From contig NC_008783.1 of NCBI RefSeq assembly GCF_000015445.1, positions 1,177,001 through 1,241,000 on the forward strand: DNA of 64,000 nt. Reading direction: 5' to 3'. The position numbers and the translations under genes were made by a program. The notes under the pieces were generated by a model. It saw only the letters and a list, made by a program, of their open reading frames with translations. It was not told the DNA's origin and did not search any database. The stretch is from Bartonella bacilliformis KC583 (lineage in GTDB: Bacteria; Pseudomonadota; Alphaproteobacteria; Rhizobiales; Rhizobiaceae). Positions 27,780-40,316 of the stretch are shown piece by piece; position 1 is the stretch's first letter, and each line of letters starts with the position of its first letter.

Positions 27780-28530
27780 ATGTTGAGCTGTTTATGGGAT
27801 CGTTTTCATGACCAAATTCTTGATCGCAACGCGTTTTATCGTAAGATCGTTTTTTTGTCATCTTCTTTCTCAAAATGTGGCCACTGCACTTTCGCAAGTT
27901 TTCACCCTAAAACACCGAGAGATCTCTTTATTTTATACGGCATCTCACCTGATTTTATATGGCATCTCACCTGGCTGCATTCTCTCTTTTTCCTGTTGAC
28001 CCCTTCAACAAACCACCCCTGCCCATACGCCAAAATAGTTGACAGATATCATAAAGAGAAAACAAACAGCCTGCTTATAATATGTGAACTGCAGAAAAAA
28101 GAATAGGTGATTTTGTCTTACATCATCGCTTAATATTTTTTTGATAGGCTTGATATAAAATCAATCATTTTCTTATGCTTGCCCATGAAATGGCTATTGA
28201 TGAATTGCAGCATTGATGCATTTCATTGACAGAGGGATCATCGCCATCGTAACATAGATATATTGTAACATCAGTGCATCGTAACATGGTACGCTTATCC
28301 TATCGATATTTTTATCATATCGGCACCCTTGTCACATAAGTGTCCCTTTAGGGTAAAACCATAGTAGGATGAGCACCACCATAAATAAAGATACCGCGGA
28401 ATATAGGATTATATAAACACATTAATGACATGTTCATGATTTTAAAGGGCTTCTTGCTCAGTATTCCATGATACATTTTCCCATGGATACGATACCCAAC
28501 GTACCTTTAGCCGAATAAAAAAGAATATTT
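27780..28530. other. Gene-free region between the HAD gene and murJ
   Basis: An open frame at 27633-28106 runs antisense into the HAD gene and has no recognisable product, so I do not call it. Short direct repeats are visible: GGCATCTCACCTG twice near 27940-27972, and ATCGTAACAT-type decamers three times near 28246-28290. The murJ promoter should lie near the end of this region. Confidence 0.5.
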
Positions 28531-30093
28531 ATGAGCTTAATTAAAAAATTTGCAACCGTTGCTTCTGGAACTTTAATGAGCCGCATATTTGGCTTTGTAC
28601 GTGAAATGCTGATGGCTGCCGCCTTTGGAACAGGCCCTGTTTCTGACGCATTTAACGTTGCTTTTCGGTTTCCCAATACATTCCGCCGATTTTTTGCTGA
28701 AGGGGCTTTTAATGCAGCCTTTGTCCCTCTTTTTTCAAAAAAAATTACTGAAGATGGGAGAGAAAAAGCCTGTCAATTCGCAGAAGAAGTATTTGGTGTT
28801 TTATTTTCTTTGCTCTTACTTTTAACCATTGTCATGGAATTGAGCATGCCTTTTTTAGTGCGGACAGTTATTGCACCAGGATTTGTAGAAGACGCAACAA
28901 AATTTAGCGCTACAGTTCGTTTTACTGCGATCATGTTTCCTTATTTAACATGCATGTCTCTGGCTGCCATGATGGGAGGGATGCTTAATGCACTGCAACG
29001 CTATTTTGTTGCCGCTATTGCCCCTGTCTTTTTGAATATTATCCTGATTGGTGTTCTTATCTATACTTGGATCTACCAGCTTGATCCCTGGCATATTGGG
29101 TTAAACCTGTCCTGGGGTGTGATGGCAGCAGGCCTTATTCAATTGGGCTTAATTGCCTTTGCTTTGCGCCAAAGCGGTATGAAAATTTGCTTACGCTTTC
29201 CTCATTTTGGCCCCAATGTACGTCAACTTTTAACTTTGGCGCTCCCTGCGGCCGTCACAGGGGGGATCACACAGATCAATTTGTTAATCAATACCAACAT
29301 TGCCTCTAGCCAATCAGGGGCTGTCTCCTCGCTTGTATATGCGGACCGTCTTTATCAGGTCCCACTTGGTGTTGTTGGCATTGCTGTGGCAACTGTTTTG
29401 TTGCCCGAATTAACAAAAGCTCTGCGTAGCAAAAATTATACGGAAGCGAACAATCTACAAAATCGTTCAATTGAGCTGACCTTGTTCTTAACCTTACCAG
29501 CGTCTGTTCTTTTCTTCCTTATTTCTACCCCTATTGTTAGTTTGCTTTTTGAACGTGGTCAATTTACCAGTGAATCGACAGACAGTGTGGCATATCTGCT
29601 GGCCCTTTATGGATTAGGGCTGCCTGCTTTTGTGCTGATCAAGATTTTTATCCCAAGCTTCTTTGCCCATGAAGACACAAAAACACCGATGATTTTTTCA
29701 GGCATTTGCGTTTTCATTAATGTCAGCTTAGCCTTGATCTTATTCCCGCTTTTCTCAGCACGAGGCATAGTCATTGCTGAAATTACCTCTGCATGGGTCA
29801 ATACACTCTTACTGTGCACAGCCCTGATCAAACGCGGCTATTGGAAATATGACATAAAGCTCATCAAATGGATTATGCGCCTGATCATCGCTATTTGTTT
29901 GATGGCTGTAGCTTTATATTATGCGCATGAGTTTTTGTCTGTTCCTTTGTCCTCATCTGCATCATTTTTCTTGCGTGCTAGCACTTTGACAGGCTTAGTC
30001 ATTACAATCCTAGCGATTTATTTTATCATATGCTTTTTGTTGGGCACTGATTATATTTCGCTTTTATGGAAAAAATTGAAAAAGCACTTATAA
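28531..30093 (+). CDS. murJ: Lipid II flippase MurJ
   Basis: MurJ (MviN) flips the peptidoglycan precursor lipid II across the inner membrane. The 520-residue protein has about 14 hydrophobic segments. It opens with the family N-terminus LIKKFATVASGTLMSRIFGF then VREMLMAAAFG. The motifs FRFPNTFRRFFAEGAFNAAF and the PLGVVGIAVATVLLPELTKA segment are typical. It is followed 81 bases later by trpS in the same direction. Confidence 0.96.
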   Translation: MSLIKKFATVASGTLMSRIFGFVREMLMAAAFGTGPVSDAFNVAFRFPNTFRRFFAEGAFNAAFVPLFSKKITEDGREKACQFAEEVFGVLFSLLLLLTIVMELSMPFLVRTVIAPGFVEDATKFSATVRFTAIMFPYLTCMSLAAMMGGMLNALQRYFVAAIAPVFLNIILIGVLIYTWIYQLDPWHIGLNLSWGVMAAGLIQLGLIAFALRQSGMKICLRFPHFGPNVRQLLTLALPAAVTGGITQINLLINTNIASSQSGAVSSLVYADRLYQVPLGVVGIAVATVLLPELTKALRSKNYTEANNLQNRSIELTLFLTLPASVLFFLISTPIVSLLFERGQFTSESTDSVAYLLALYGLGLPAFVLIKIFIPSFFAHEDTKTPMIFSGICVFINVSLALILFPLFSARGIVIAEITSAWVNTLLLCTALIKRGYWKYDIKLIKWIMRLIIAICLMAVALYYAHEFLSVPLSSSASFFLRASTLTGLVITILAIYFIICFLLGTDYISLLWKKLKKHL

Positions 30094-30174
30094 TGTTTTA
30101 TCTTGCTTTCAGATAAACGCTCTGCCACAAAGTAAAATCTCTATTGTAGAACCTTATTGAGAAAGGCCTATTCT

Positions 30175-31245
30175 ATGGATACCTTTGCACCGCTTGTTTT
30201 TTCTGGTGTACAACCGAGTGGCAATCTGCATCTTGGGAATTATCTTGGCGCTATCAAACAGTGGGTGGCCTTGCAAGCATCCTATCCTTGCCTTTATTGT
30301 GTCGTTGATATGCATGCCTTAACCGTTAATCCGGATCCGCTCACCGTAATGCACTCTACCCGAGCAGCTGCAGCGACCTTTTTAGCCAGTGGTATTGACC
30401 CCGAAAAACAGATTATTTTTAACCAATCACGGGTCTTTCAACATACTGAATTAGCGTGGATCTTTAATTGTATTGCTCGCATCGGCTGGCTGCAACGCAT
30501 GACACAATTTAAAGATAAAGCTGGCAAAAATCGCGAACAAGCATCCCTTGGCCTTTTTGCTTACCCCAGCCTTATGGCTGCTGATATTCTCGTCTACCGT
30601 GCAACCCATGTCCCCGTGGGCGAAGATCAAAAACAACATATTGAGCTAACACGTGACATTGCTCAAAAATTCAATAATGACTATGCTGAGCGTATTGCAG
30701 ACTTAAACTATGGTCTGTCTCAGCCAGATGATGAAAAAAAAGTACAAGGCTTTTTTCCCATACCAGAAGCGATTATTGGCAACGCGGCTACACGCATTAT
30801 GTCTTTGCGTGATGGCACGAAGAAAATGTCAAAATCAGATCCTTCAGATTTTTCACGGATTAATTTAACAGATGATGTGGATCTCATTACCCAAAAAATA
30901 CGCAAAGCAAAAACTGATTCCGCTCCCTTACCGGATACATTGGATGATCTAAAAGAACGCCCGGAAGTTGATAATTTGCTTGGTATTTATGCCGCACTTG
31001 CAGAAGTGAGTAAAGAAAAGGTTCTGTTAGAATTCTCTGGTCAACAATTTTCGTTTTTTAAATCTGCTTTGGCTGATCTTGCCGTTGATAAATTGGCACC
31101 CATCACACAAGAATTAAAGCGCCTTCATCAAGACAATGCGTATATTGATACTGTTTTGCGCAATGGTGCAGAACGAGCAAGTGCTTTGGCAGAAAAAAAT
31201 ATGAAACAAATCCGTGATATTGTAGGATTGTTACAAAATTCATAA
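30175..31245 (+). CDS. trpS: Tryptophanyl-tRNA synthetase
   Basis: This class I synthetase charges tRNA-Trp. The HIGH-like motif appears as [12 protein letters not shown] near residue 16 and the KMSKS motif is intact ([11 protein letters not shown]). The product is 356 residues, normal for alphaproteobacteria. The start at 30175 follows an AGAAAGG box by 8 bases; an upstream in-frame ATG at 30157 lies before this box and is less likely. murJ-trpS adjacency is common in Rhizobiales. Confidence 0.96.
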   Translation: MDTFAPLVFSGVQPSGNLHLGNYLGAIKQWVALQASYPCLYCVVDMHALTVNPDPLTVMHSTRAAAATFLASGIDPEKQIIFNQSRVFQHTELAWIFNCIARIGWLQRMTQFKDKAGKNREQASLGLFAYPSLMAADILVYRATHVPVGEDQKQHIELTRDIAQKFNNDYAERIADLNYGLSQPDDEKKVQGFFPIPEAIIGNAATRIMSLRDGTKKMSKSDPSDFSRINLTDDVDLITQKIRKAKTDSAPLPDTLDDLKERPEVDNLLGIYAALAEVSKEKVLLEFSGQQFSFFKSALADLAVDKLAPITQELKRLHQDNAYIDTVLRNGAERASALAEKNMKQIRDIVGLLQNS

Positions 31246-32118
31246 AGTCTATCTGTTCCATAAACAACACATGATATAATATAAAACACAATATAATACA
31301 AAACACATGGCAACCAAAACAAGGAAATAAAGACTTTCTGGGGCTCCCCCCTTCCCCCTTTTGGCTTGCCCTCTTAACTTTTTTATCTTGAATGCCTTGT
31401 ACCTAATCTGAAACCCTAGAGGATGCTTGCTCGCCCTGCGACTCGACCTTTTCCTTTTGTGCTCCTCTTTTATGCTATTTTTCTTGTCGTAACTTTCTTC
31501 CTTTGTATTATAGATGTTAGCCTATTGGTTGCTATTTCGCTGCTAACAATCAATAGCGCATCATGTGCATAACCGCACCGCTTCTTCAATAATAAGTGTC
31601 CTTTGCATTAATAAAATTCATAGCTTAATTTATCAGGGATAAGAATGACTCAATAGAGGTTAGTATAATAAATCATTCGCTCAGAAAGTTAAGCGCTTGA
31701 TTGCACAATTTGAGAAAAACTATTTTTCTTCGTAAAGTAAAAAATTCAGCAATTTTCTGCTTTACTTCCTCTTTAATTAAGAATGACAATACTCACTTTA
31801 AAAGCATCATCAGTCTCCTATGGTTTCTTCAAAAATTGGCCAAATTCAACAGCCGAAAAAATCAATAGTTAGCCAAATTCAATAATCAGTCAGAAACATT
31901 ATTTATTTTTTAATGATCGATCAAAAATTGCAAAACATGGCAAAAGACAAAATACTTTGCTTTGGTAGTGTTAATTCCTCAGCAAGAAGACGAAATTTTC
32001 ATCAACATCTGGTCGAATAGAAAAGGTTTATGCGATTTGTTTTCAGACTATGACGCTTGGAGCGACCATCAACATGATCAGATTTTGTAAAATAGGCTCA
32101 TCTTAGTTTACAAAAAAA
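31246..32118. other. Gene-free region, probably decayed sequence
   Basis: No open frame of note or recognisable RNA is visible. A short imperfect direct repeat (GCCAAATTCAA) occurs near 31838 and 31872. The region lies downstream of trpS and of the decayed parA-like gene and may be eroded coding sequence. Confidence 0.4.
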
Positions 32119-32945
32119 TCATAACGTATTGTGAACCCGCTTCGCTTTGTTGAGCAATTTTTCAATATCTCTTCTCTCACGTTTAAAAGCTTTCGTCATA
32201 GGCTCTAAACCGGAAAGTGTATCTAAAGGGTGAAACTGTTGATTTACGCTCTTTGACCACCATATTCCTGTTTCATTCTTCAACTCTTGCACAATATCTG
32301 TAGCAACGTGTTCAGCATTAACAACAGCAGATTCAATGTTTGAAAATCCCCCTTATTAAGATGATAAATTGTGCAACCAAAACCAAAAAAAGTAGAAAAG
32401 GCAGCCTTATTCACCATTCCATGTGCAAGAATAGGAATCTTAGCTTCCCCCATTTCTTTACGAATGTCTCTTTCTTCACGCATCTGGATCGCAGAATATT
32501 TTGAAGATAAGATACGATAAGGAATATGATGCCTGCGTGCTTTACCTTCACATGCAATAAAAGCAATAACTTCTGCCGCTTCATGGCTATCAAGTTTTGT
32601 TCCTGACATCAGGGTAATAAGCATACCAGCACGACTCATCGCATGAGATGCTGGTAGATTAGCTGATCCTTCAAGATCCATAATCACACAGCTATGGGTT
32701 TTAGCTGCTTCGTCAATAATTTCAATAATGTTATTTTCATTGACTCCACCCTGAACTTCTATGTTGGATGGATAATGAGGATGAGCACTTTGCTCATCAT
32801 TCATGCACAACGGACTGATTGGGAATCCATATTAATGATTTTTACTTCTCATTCATGATAGGCCACGACTTGCGAAAAACAAGTCAAGTGCAGATGTCGA
32901 CTTTCCAACACCGCCTTTTGTTGAGCAAAACACGATTGCTGGCAT
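32119..32945 (-). pseudogene. ParA/MinD-family ATPase pseudogene
   Basis: The start at 32945 encodes the deviant Walker A motif STKGGVGKSTSALDLFFAS, but the frame stops 30 codons in. The middle continues in another frame as EVKIINMDSQ. The longest piece (32280-32810) carries GGVNENNIIEIIDEAA and VIMDLEGSANLPASHAMSRA, the Walker B and switch-like segments of plasmid-type ParA. The C-terminal part (SAVVNAEHVATDIVQELKNE) is in yet another frame down to the stop at 32119. At least three frame disruptions are needed to join the pieces. It is probably a relic of an integrated plasmid or mobile element. Confidence 0.85.
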
Positions 32946-33532
32946 AACCCTTCTTATCACGCTTTTTAAAATATAGTGTATGGATAGATAACTTATGTCC
33001 TAAATATATCTTACATATAGTTGACATACATTATACATATTTTTACTTATTAATAGAAGATATTGTCTTAAGCGCTATGGCTATACTGAAGATTCAATTC
33101 ATTGAATAAGCAGACGTTCCCTCTATTTTTCAGATACACGCATGAAAAAACGAAAAATGCACGCCAAAAAATAGCCTCTGCAATAAAAAGTGTACAATGA
33201 AATTCTCATAAATAAGAAGACAAAGAAATTCTCACAAATAAGAAGACAAAATGATTAATGATCATCAGAACTATCGTTATCATAAGCTTTAGCTTTTTAT
33301 CATAGGAAAAACTAAAATGCCTATATCACCAGCTATCAGATTTATATCATCTACCAGATTTGCATCATCTATCAGAGAAGAGATTTTTCCATTTTTATCC
33401 TTCCTATTTTGTAAGATCTCTGCAATAAAGTCCCTATGGTGTCTTTGGAATAAAAAATATAAAGCACTTCCCTTGAAAGATATTTATAGGTCCAATTTTT
33501 TCCTAAACCCGAGACATAAAAGGATCGTCTAT
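32946..33532. repeat. Gene-free region with 26-bp and 18-bp tandem duplications
   Basis: A 26-bp unit starting GAAATTCTCA and ending AGAAGACAAA is present twice at 33199-33250. An 18-bp unit of the type CAGATTT(A/G)(T/C)ATCATCTA(C/T) is present twice at 33337-33372. The open frame at 33317 is the 5' extension of nfu and is not taken as coding. The nfu promoter should lie here. Confidence 0.6.
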
Positions 33533-34111
33533 ATGTTTATACAGACTGAAACCACACCTAACCCTGCAACACTCAAATTTTTGCCAGGCCGCGTAATCCT
33601 CTCTGAAGGTGTGTTAGAATTTCGTGATAGCGAAGCTGCTGCTTTAGGCTCCCCCTTAGCGGCTAAATTATTTCAAATTTCTAATGTTAGTGGCGTTTTA
33701 TTAGGGTATGATTTTATCACGGTGACAAAGAGTGACGGTGAGTGGCAACACCTTAAACCGGTTATTCTGGGCACCATTATGGAACATCTTCTGTCCAATG
33801 CCCCGATTGTCAGTACAGGGGCTGCTGCACATGCACAAAGCCATACTCATAATGAAGAATTTTATGATGAAAAAGATGCTGATATTGTGAGCACGATAAA
33901 AGAATTGCTAGAAACACGTGTGCGTCCAGCTGTTGCGAATGATGGCGGAGATATCACCTTCCGCGGTTTTGAACATGGTATTGTTTACCTTAATATGCGC
34001 GGGGCTTGTGCTGGGTGCCCTTCTTCTACAGCAACATTAAAACATGGTATTGAAAATCTGCTACGACATTTTATTCCAGAAGTTGTAGGCGTTGAAGCCA
34101 TGCCACAGTGA
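33533..34111 (+). CDS. Nfu/NifU-like iron-sulfur cluster carrier protein
   Basis: The 192-residue protein starts with the Nfu N-terminal domain (FIQTETTPNPATLKFLPGR) and ends with the NifU C-terminal domain. The latter carries the cluster-binding motif C-x2-C in GACAGCPSS (DNA 34000-34030). It transfers Fe-S clusters to apo-enzymes in the cytoplasm. The start at 33533 follows an AAGGA box; the 72-codon upstream open frame lacks Nfu similarity and contains the tandem repeats. Confidence 0.92.
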   Translation: MFIQTETTPNPATLKFLPGRVILSEGVLEFRDSEAAALGSPLAAKLFQISNVSGVLLGYDFITVTKSDGEWQHLKPVILGTIMEHLLSNAPIVSTGAAAHAQSHTHNEEFYDEKDADIVSTIKELLETRVRPAVANDGGDITFRGFEHGIVYLNMRGACAGCPSSTATLKHGIENLLRHFIPEVVGVEAMPQ

Positions 34112-34734
34112 GAAAAACTAAGACAAATCTATGACACGCTTCATCCTCTATTACACAACGGAATAAGAAAGATTTTACTTTTCAAGACTATTCATTCATA
34201 ACATTGCCCATACTCTTGCACGCAAAAAGCATTTTATGAGTGCAAAGAGTAAGATCTCTTTCTATAATGTAGTCGTATGCTCATTTATGATAAACAAGAG
34301 CAGAACATACAAAAAACTATAGCTAATTTAGAAAAATATTTGCGAATGAACGAATGGCTCTTAGCTAAACAATCAGTGTCTTACCAACTGTCCTGTACCA
34401 ATTTTATACATGTCAATTTTAACATTTTATACATATCAGTTTTAACACATGCCAACTTTCAACTGTATCTCTCCAGTCAAGACAAAATATTTTCAATAGC
34501 GGGATTTTTTCAAAACAAGCTTTTTCAGCTTTTTTCAAGATAAGATGTTTTCAAGACGGGCTTTTTCGCTAGAAAATCAATAGCGAGCTTTTTCGCTAGC
34601 AAATATGAAGTTTTTTCTGCCAAGAAACGGTAAGCGCTGCCAATCAAGGATCAAGGACTATTAGCGACTCTTAGAAGCTCTCTTTTGCAGATCTTTTACA
34701 TGCAGCTCTTTCATGTCTTTCAAATAAAGAAAAG
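34112..34734. other. Gene-free region downstream of nfu and groEL
   Basis: The region is low in complexity. It has repeated TTTTTCAAGA/CTTTTTCGCTAG elements (34500-34610) and a pair of related TTTTAACA(T/C)-containing segments near 34410-34450. No supported gene or RNA is seen. It is a convergent junction. Confidence 0.45.
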
Positions 34735-34735
34735 C

Positions 34736-34764
34736 ATAAAAAAACGGGCCGATTGGCCCGTTTC
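34736..34764 (-). terminator. Rho-independent terminator of groESL
   Basis: A 9-bp stem (AAACGGGCC / GGCCCGTTT) with a 4-nt loop lies 25 bases beyond the groEL stop. On the minus strand it is followed by a T run, read as the A run at 34736-34745. Confidence 0.9.
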
Positions 34765-34788
34765 TTATCTATTTCTTTGTGAGTTGGC

Positions 34789-36423
<1,635 letters not shown>

Positions 36424-36478
36424 CTATTTTCTCCTTAATTGTCTTAAATAATGTACTACAAATAATGGAAAATCGGAT

Positions 36479-36775
36479 TTAAGCGAGAATTCCCATGATA
36501 TCAGATTCTTTCATGATTAAGAGCTCTTCACCATTAATCTTGACTTCGGTTCCAGACCACTTGCCAAACAAAATGCGATCTCCTTCTTTTACTTCGAGAG
36601 ATACACGCTGTCCATTATCATTGAGGACGCCATTGCCAACAGCAATAACTTCCCCTTCTTGAGGTTTTTCCTGTGCTGTGTCGGGAATAATAATCCCACC
36701 AGCTGTCTTGTTTTCTGATTCAACCCGGCGCACGACAACACGATCGTGAAGCGGGCGGAACTTTGTGTTAGCCAT
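36479..36775 (-). CDS. groES: Co-chaperonin GroES (Hsp10)
   Basis: GroES caps the GroEL cavity. The 98-residue protein has the family N-terminus [20 protein letters not shown], a mobile loop with [16 protein letters not shown], and [21 protein letters not shown] C-terminal strands. It is the first gene of groESL and is controlled by the CIRCE element about 50 bases upstream. Confidence 0.98.
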   Translation of the reverse strand: MANTKFRPLHDRVVVRRVESENKTAGGIIIPDTAQEKPQEGEVIAVGNGVLNDNGQRVSLEVKEGDRILFGKWSGTEVKINGEELLIMKESDIMGILA

Positions 36776-36826
36776 GTTTTAAACCCTTAAAACTTGAATA
36801 TAACTATGTATTGATTTTAAACTCAG

Positions 36827-36853
36827 TTAGCACTCCCTTGCTACGAGCGCCAA
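36827..36853 (-). promoter_or_regulatory. CIRCE operator (HrcA binding site) upstream of groES
   Basis: The plus strand reads TTAGCACTC, nine spacer bases, then GAGCGCCAA. The family consensus is TTAGCACTC-N9-GAGTGCTAA, so the first arm is perfect and the second matches 7 of 9 positions. It lies 52 bases upstream of the groES ATG. HrcA repression of groESL with heat induction is inferred. Confidence 0.88.
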
Positions 36854-37057
36854 TACTGGTTATATAAAAATGCGGCTCTACGATGTCAAGAACTTTAGAA
36901 CAAAATTTTATCACTGCGGTTTCGGAGTAATTTTATATTTTGGCTCCTTTAATTTCTGTTGAGTAATATTTATTTTTCTATACATTATCTTAAAACAAAT
37001 TTCTTTATACGTCGATTTAAACCACAAAAATGAGATGAAGATAGAAGGATTTTATTT

Positions 37058-38446
37058 ATGGTCAAAACACGTCAAGAAATGGATAGTTTTGGAGCAATTT
37101 CAGTCCCTCAAGACCGCTACTGGGGTGCTCAAACTGAGCGTTCTTTACATCATTTTAATATTGGAACAGAAAAGCAGCCCCTTTCTTTGATTTATGCTTT
37201 AAGCCTTATTAAAAAGGCAGCAGCTCTCGTAAATATGCAAAAAGGAAAACTCGAGAAAAAGATAGGAGAAGCAATTATCCTTGCTGCTGATGAAGTGCTT
37301 GCTGGTGCATTCGATACACATTTCCCACTCTCAGTCTGGCAAACAGGTTCTGGAACGCAGAGCAATATGAATGTCAATGAAGTGATTGCCAACCACGCCA
37401 GCGTCCTTTTGGGAGGGAAACTTGGCAGTAAATCGCCTGTTCACCCCAATGATCACGTTAATATGAGCCAATCCTCAAATGACTCCTTCCCAACAGCTCT
37501 CCATATCGCTACCGCACTGCAAACACACCAACATCTCCTTCCAATTCTTGACACTCTTATCGGTGACATCCAAAAAAAGGAAACTGAATTTTCAGACATT
37601 ATTAAAATTGGGCGTACCCATACGCAAGACGCAACGCCCCTTACACTGGGGCAAGAATTTTCAGGCTATCGGGCCGCGCTTGAAGCAAACCGCCATCGTA
37701 TTGCAATGGCTTTGACTGATGTCCAAACCCTTGCGCAAGGTGGCACGGCTGTTGGAACCGGTCTTAATGCACCACAAGGTTTTGATGTTGCCTTTGCTGA
37801 AACAATTACTTCTCTCACAGGTGTGACCTTTAAAACTGCTAACAATAAATTTGAAGCCCTCGCACACCATGGAGCCCTTGCAAATTTTCACGGCAGCCTC
37901 AATGCATTAGCAGCAGATCTGTTTAAAATTGCCAATGACATTCGCTTCTTAGGATCAGGACCGCGTTCAGGATTAGGCGAACTTAGTCTCCCAGAAAATG
38001 AACCTGGGTCTTCTATCATGCCAGGAAAAGTTAATCCTACACAATGTGAAGCCTTGAGCATGGTTGCATGCCAAATCTTTGGTAATCATACCAGTATAAC
38101 GTTTGCAGCTAGCCAAGGTCATTTTGAGCTCAACACCTTTAAACCGATCATCGGTTATAATGTTTTACAGTCGCTTTCTCTCTTAGGAGATTCTATGCGA
38201 TCCTTTAGCACGCATTGTATTCAAGGACTGCGCGCCAACCGAGACCATATCCATTCTCTTATGGAACGCTCTCTCATGTTAGTGACAGCATTGGCTCCGG
38301 AAATTGGCTATGAAAAAGCAGCTGAAATCGCTAAAACAGCTCATAAAAATGGCACAAATTTACGTGATGAAGCCTTGAAAGCAGGTGTCTCTGCTGAAAT
38401 TTATGACCGGTTCGTCGATCCTAAAAAGATGATCCACCCACAATAA
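37058..38446 (+). CDS. fumC: Class II fumarate hydratase
   Basis: FumC interconverts fumarate and malate in the TCA cycle. The 462-residue protein has the superfamily signature [16 protein letters not shown], plus [16 protein letters not shown] and the active-site region [16 protein letters not shown]. It is of the iron-independent homotetrameric class. It stands alone between groESL and pgm. Confidence 0.97.
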   Translation: MVKTRQEMDSFGAISVPQDRYWGAQTERSLHHFNIGTEKQPLSLIYALSLIKKAAALVNMQKGKLEKKIGEAIILAADEVLAGAFDTHFPLSVWQTGSGTQSNMNVNEVIANHASVLLGGKLGSKSPVHPNDHVNMSQSSNDSFPTALHIATALQTHQHLLPILDTLIGDIQKKETEFSDIIKIGRTHTQDATPLTLGQEFSGYRAALEANRHRIAMALTDVQTLAQGGTAVGTGLNAPQGFDVAFAETITSLTGVTFKTANNKFEALAHHGALANFHGSLNALAADLFKIANDIRFLGSGPRSGLGELSLPENEPGSSIMPGKVNPTQCEALSMVACQIFGNHTSITFAASQGHFELNTFKPIIGYNVLQSLSLLGDSMRSFSTHCIQGLRANRDHIHSLMERSLMLVTALAPEIGYEKAAEIAKTAHKNGTNLRDEALKAGVSAEIYDRFVDPKKMIHPQ

Positions 38447-38490
38447 GTGCTTTTGTTGCAATTCTTGATCAATGCTTTTGTCGCAATGCT

Positions 38491-40119
38491 TTATGTCACA
38501 ATATCAGGTCGTTCTCGGCCCAAATAATGGTTGATTTTTAACATTTCAAGCGCTGCGACAAATAACGGCTGCAGAACTTTTTGACACTCTTGAGCATGAT
38601 ATTGAGGATTGCCTTCATACTGCTCAAGATAAAGCCGCACAGTAGCTCCTGCAGTTCCTGTTCCAGATAAACGCACCACCAAACGTGCGCCATTGTCGAA
38701 AAATACACGCACCCCTTGCTGTGTATTCACACTGTGATCAATCGGGTCATGATAAGAAAAATCATCCGCTTTTTCGACTGTAAATCCAGCGATCTGCGTT
38801 CCTGCCTGAGGAAGATGAGCACGCAAATCTTCTATCATTGCTTCAGCTTTTTGCGTTTCAACATCTTCATAATCATAGCGCGAATAATAAAAGCGCCCAT
38901 AACAGCGCCAATGCTGCTGCACAATATGCGCTGCACTTTTCTTTGTCACCGCCAAAAGATTTAACCAAAATAATACAGCCCACAAACCATCTTTTTCACG
39001 CACATGGTTTGACCCCGTTCCAAAGCTTTCTTCACCACAAAAGGTCACTTTGCCAGAATCTAACAATGTGCCAAAAAATTTCCACCCTGTTGGTGTTTCA
39101 AAACACGGCACCCCTTTTTGTTCCGCCACCCGATCTACTGCACGCCCCGTTGGCATAGAGCGTGCAATCCCCGTGATACCGTGGCGATATCCTTTAATCA
39201 GATGCGCCTGATCCGCCATAATGGCAAGGGAATCTGAAGGGTTAATAAATTGGTGGCGACCGATAATAAGATTACGATCTCCATCACCATCCGAAGCTGC
39301 ACCAAGATCAGGTCCATGATCAGAAAGCAATAAGTCGTAAAGATCCTTCGCATGAATTAAATTAGGGTCTGGGTGCTTTCCACCAAAATTGGGTAAAGGT
39401 GTACCATTAACCACTGTCCCCTGAGGGAAACCCAAAGATTTTTCAAAAATCTCTTTTGCATAAGGGCCTGTCACAGCATGCATAGCATCAAATCGCAAAG
39501 TTAACCCTTCCGCCACGGCCTGTGCAATACAATCAAAATCAAAAATCTCCTGCATTAAAGTATGATAATCCGCAACAGGATCAATAATCTCGACTTGCAT
39601 AGAACCAATAAAGCTATGCCCTTTTGTTTCCAAATCAATCTCTGGAGCCTCGATTATTTTATAAGAAGAAAGACGCTGCGATGCTGCAAAAATAGCCTCA
39701 CACACGGCATTGGGAGCTGGACCACCATTGGCAATATTATACTTGATGCCACAATCCCCCTCTGGTCCACCAAGATTATGACTTGCTGAAAGAATAATGC
39801 CACCTTGAGCATTATATTTGCGAATAAGATGTGATGCAGCAGGCGTTGACAAGAGCCCCCCTTTGCCAACCTTAACACACCCCACACCATGAGCTGCAGC
39901 CATTTGCAATATACGCTGAATTAAAGTGTGATTCAAATAGCGTCCATCGCCACCAAGGATCAAAACTTGCCCTTCAAGAGACCCAACAGTGTTAAAAATG
40001 GATTGAATAAAATTTTCAACATAATGGGGTTGTTGAAAAACCGATACCTTTTTGCGCAAACCAGATGTTCCTAGCTTCTGATCATCAAAAGGTGTTGTCT
40101 CTATAGTTTTAACATTCAT
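38491..40119 (-). CDS. pgm: Alpha-D-phosphoglucomutase
   Basis: Pgm interconverts glucose-1-phosphate and glucose-6-phosphate for glycogen, LPS and nucleotide-sugar synthesis. The 542-residue protein has the phosphoserine loop ILSASHNLGGPEGDCGIKYN and the metal loop SDGDGDRNLI. The substrate-specificity loop CGEESFGTGSNH and the phosphate-binding end RLSGTGTAGATVRLYLEQ are also present. I place the start at 40119 because an AAGG box lies 8 bases upstream; an in-frame ATG at 40134 is the alternative. Confidence 0.95.
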   Translation of the reverse strand: MNVKTIETTPFDDQKLGTSGLRKKVSVFQQPHYVENFIQSIFNTVGSLEGQVLILGGDGRYLNHTLIQRILQMAAAHGVGCVKVGKGGLLSTPAASHLIRKYNAQGGIILSASHNLGGPEGDCGIKYNIANGGPAPNAVCEAIFAASQRLSSYKIIEAPEIDLETKGHSFIGSMQVEIIDPVADYHTLMQEIFDFDCIAQAVAEGLTLRFDAMHAVTGPYAKEIFEKSLGFPQGTVVNGTPLPNFGGKHPDPNLIHAKDLYDLLLSDHGPDLGAASDGDGDRNLIIGRHQFINPSDSLAIMADQAHLIKGYRHGITGIARSMPTGRAVDRVAEQKGVPCFETPTGWKFFGTLLDSGKVTFCGEESFGTGSNHVREKDGLWAVLFWLNLLAVTKKSAAHIVQQHWRCYGRFYYSRYDYEDVETQKAEAMIEDLRAHLPQAGTQIAGFTVEKADDFSYHDPIDHSVNTQQGVRVFFDNGARLVVRLSGTGTAGATVRLYLEQYEGNPQYHAQECQKVLQPLFVAALEMLKINHYLGRERPDIVT

Positions 40120-40316
40120 ACAAAGAGCCTTCATATCCCTTTTCTTGGTTTAATTGAAAAGAAAAACAGACTCAAGTTGAAGATGAATTTAATTTAATAA
40201 AATGCATGCATGAAATTCTTGCAAATTTATTGCAATAGACTAGAGTATTTGTTGTCCGTATCAAAAATAAAATTATTTTTGAAACACCATTCTAAAAGCC
40301 ATAGGAGGGCGTAATC

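Noticed and set aside
27633..28106. 157-residue frame antisense to the HAD gene
   Set aside because: Its first third is the reverse strand of a clear HAD coding region and the remainder is low complexity with repeats.
33317..33532. N-terminal extension of Nfu
   Set aside because: The extension contains 18-bp tandem repeats and no Nfu similarity; an AAGGA box and the Nfu N-terminus set the start at 33533.
34277..34543. 88-residue frame downstream of nfu
   Set aside because: It is composed of repetitive AT-rich sequence with no domain or ribosome binding site.
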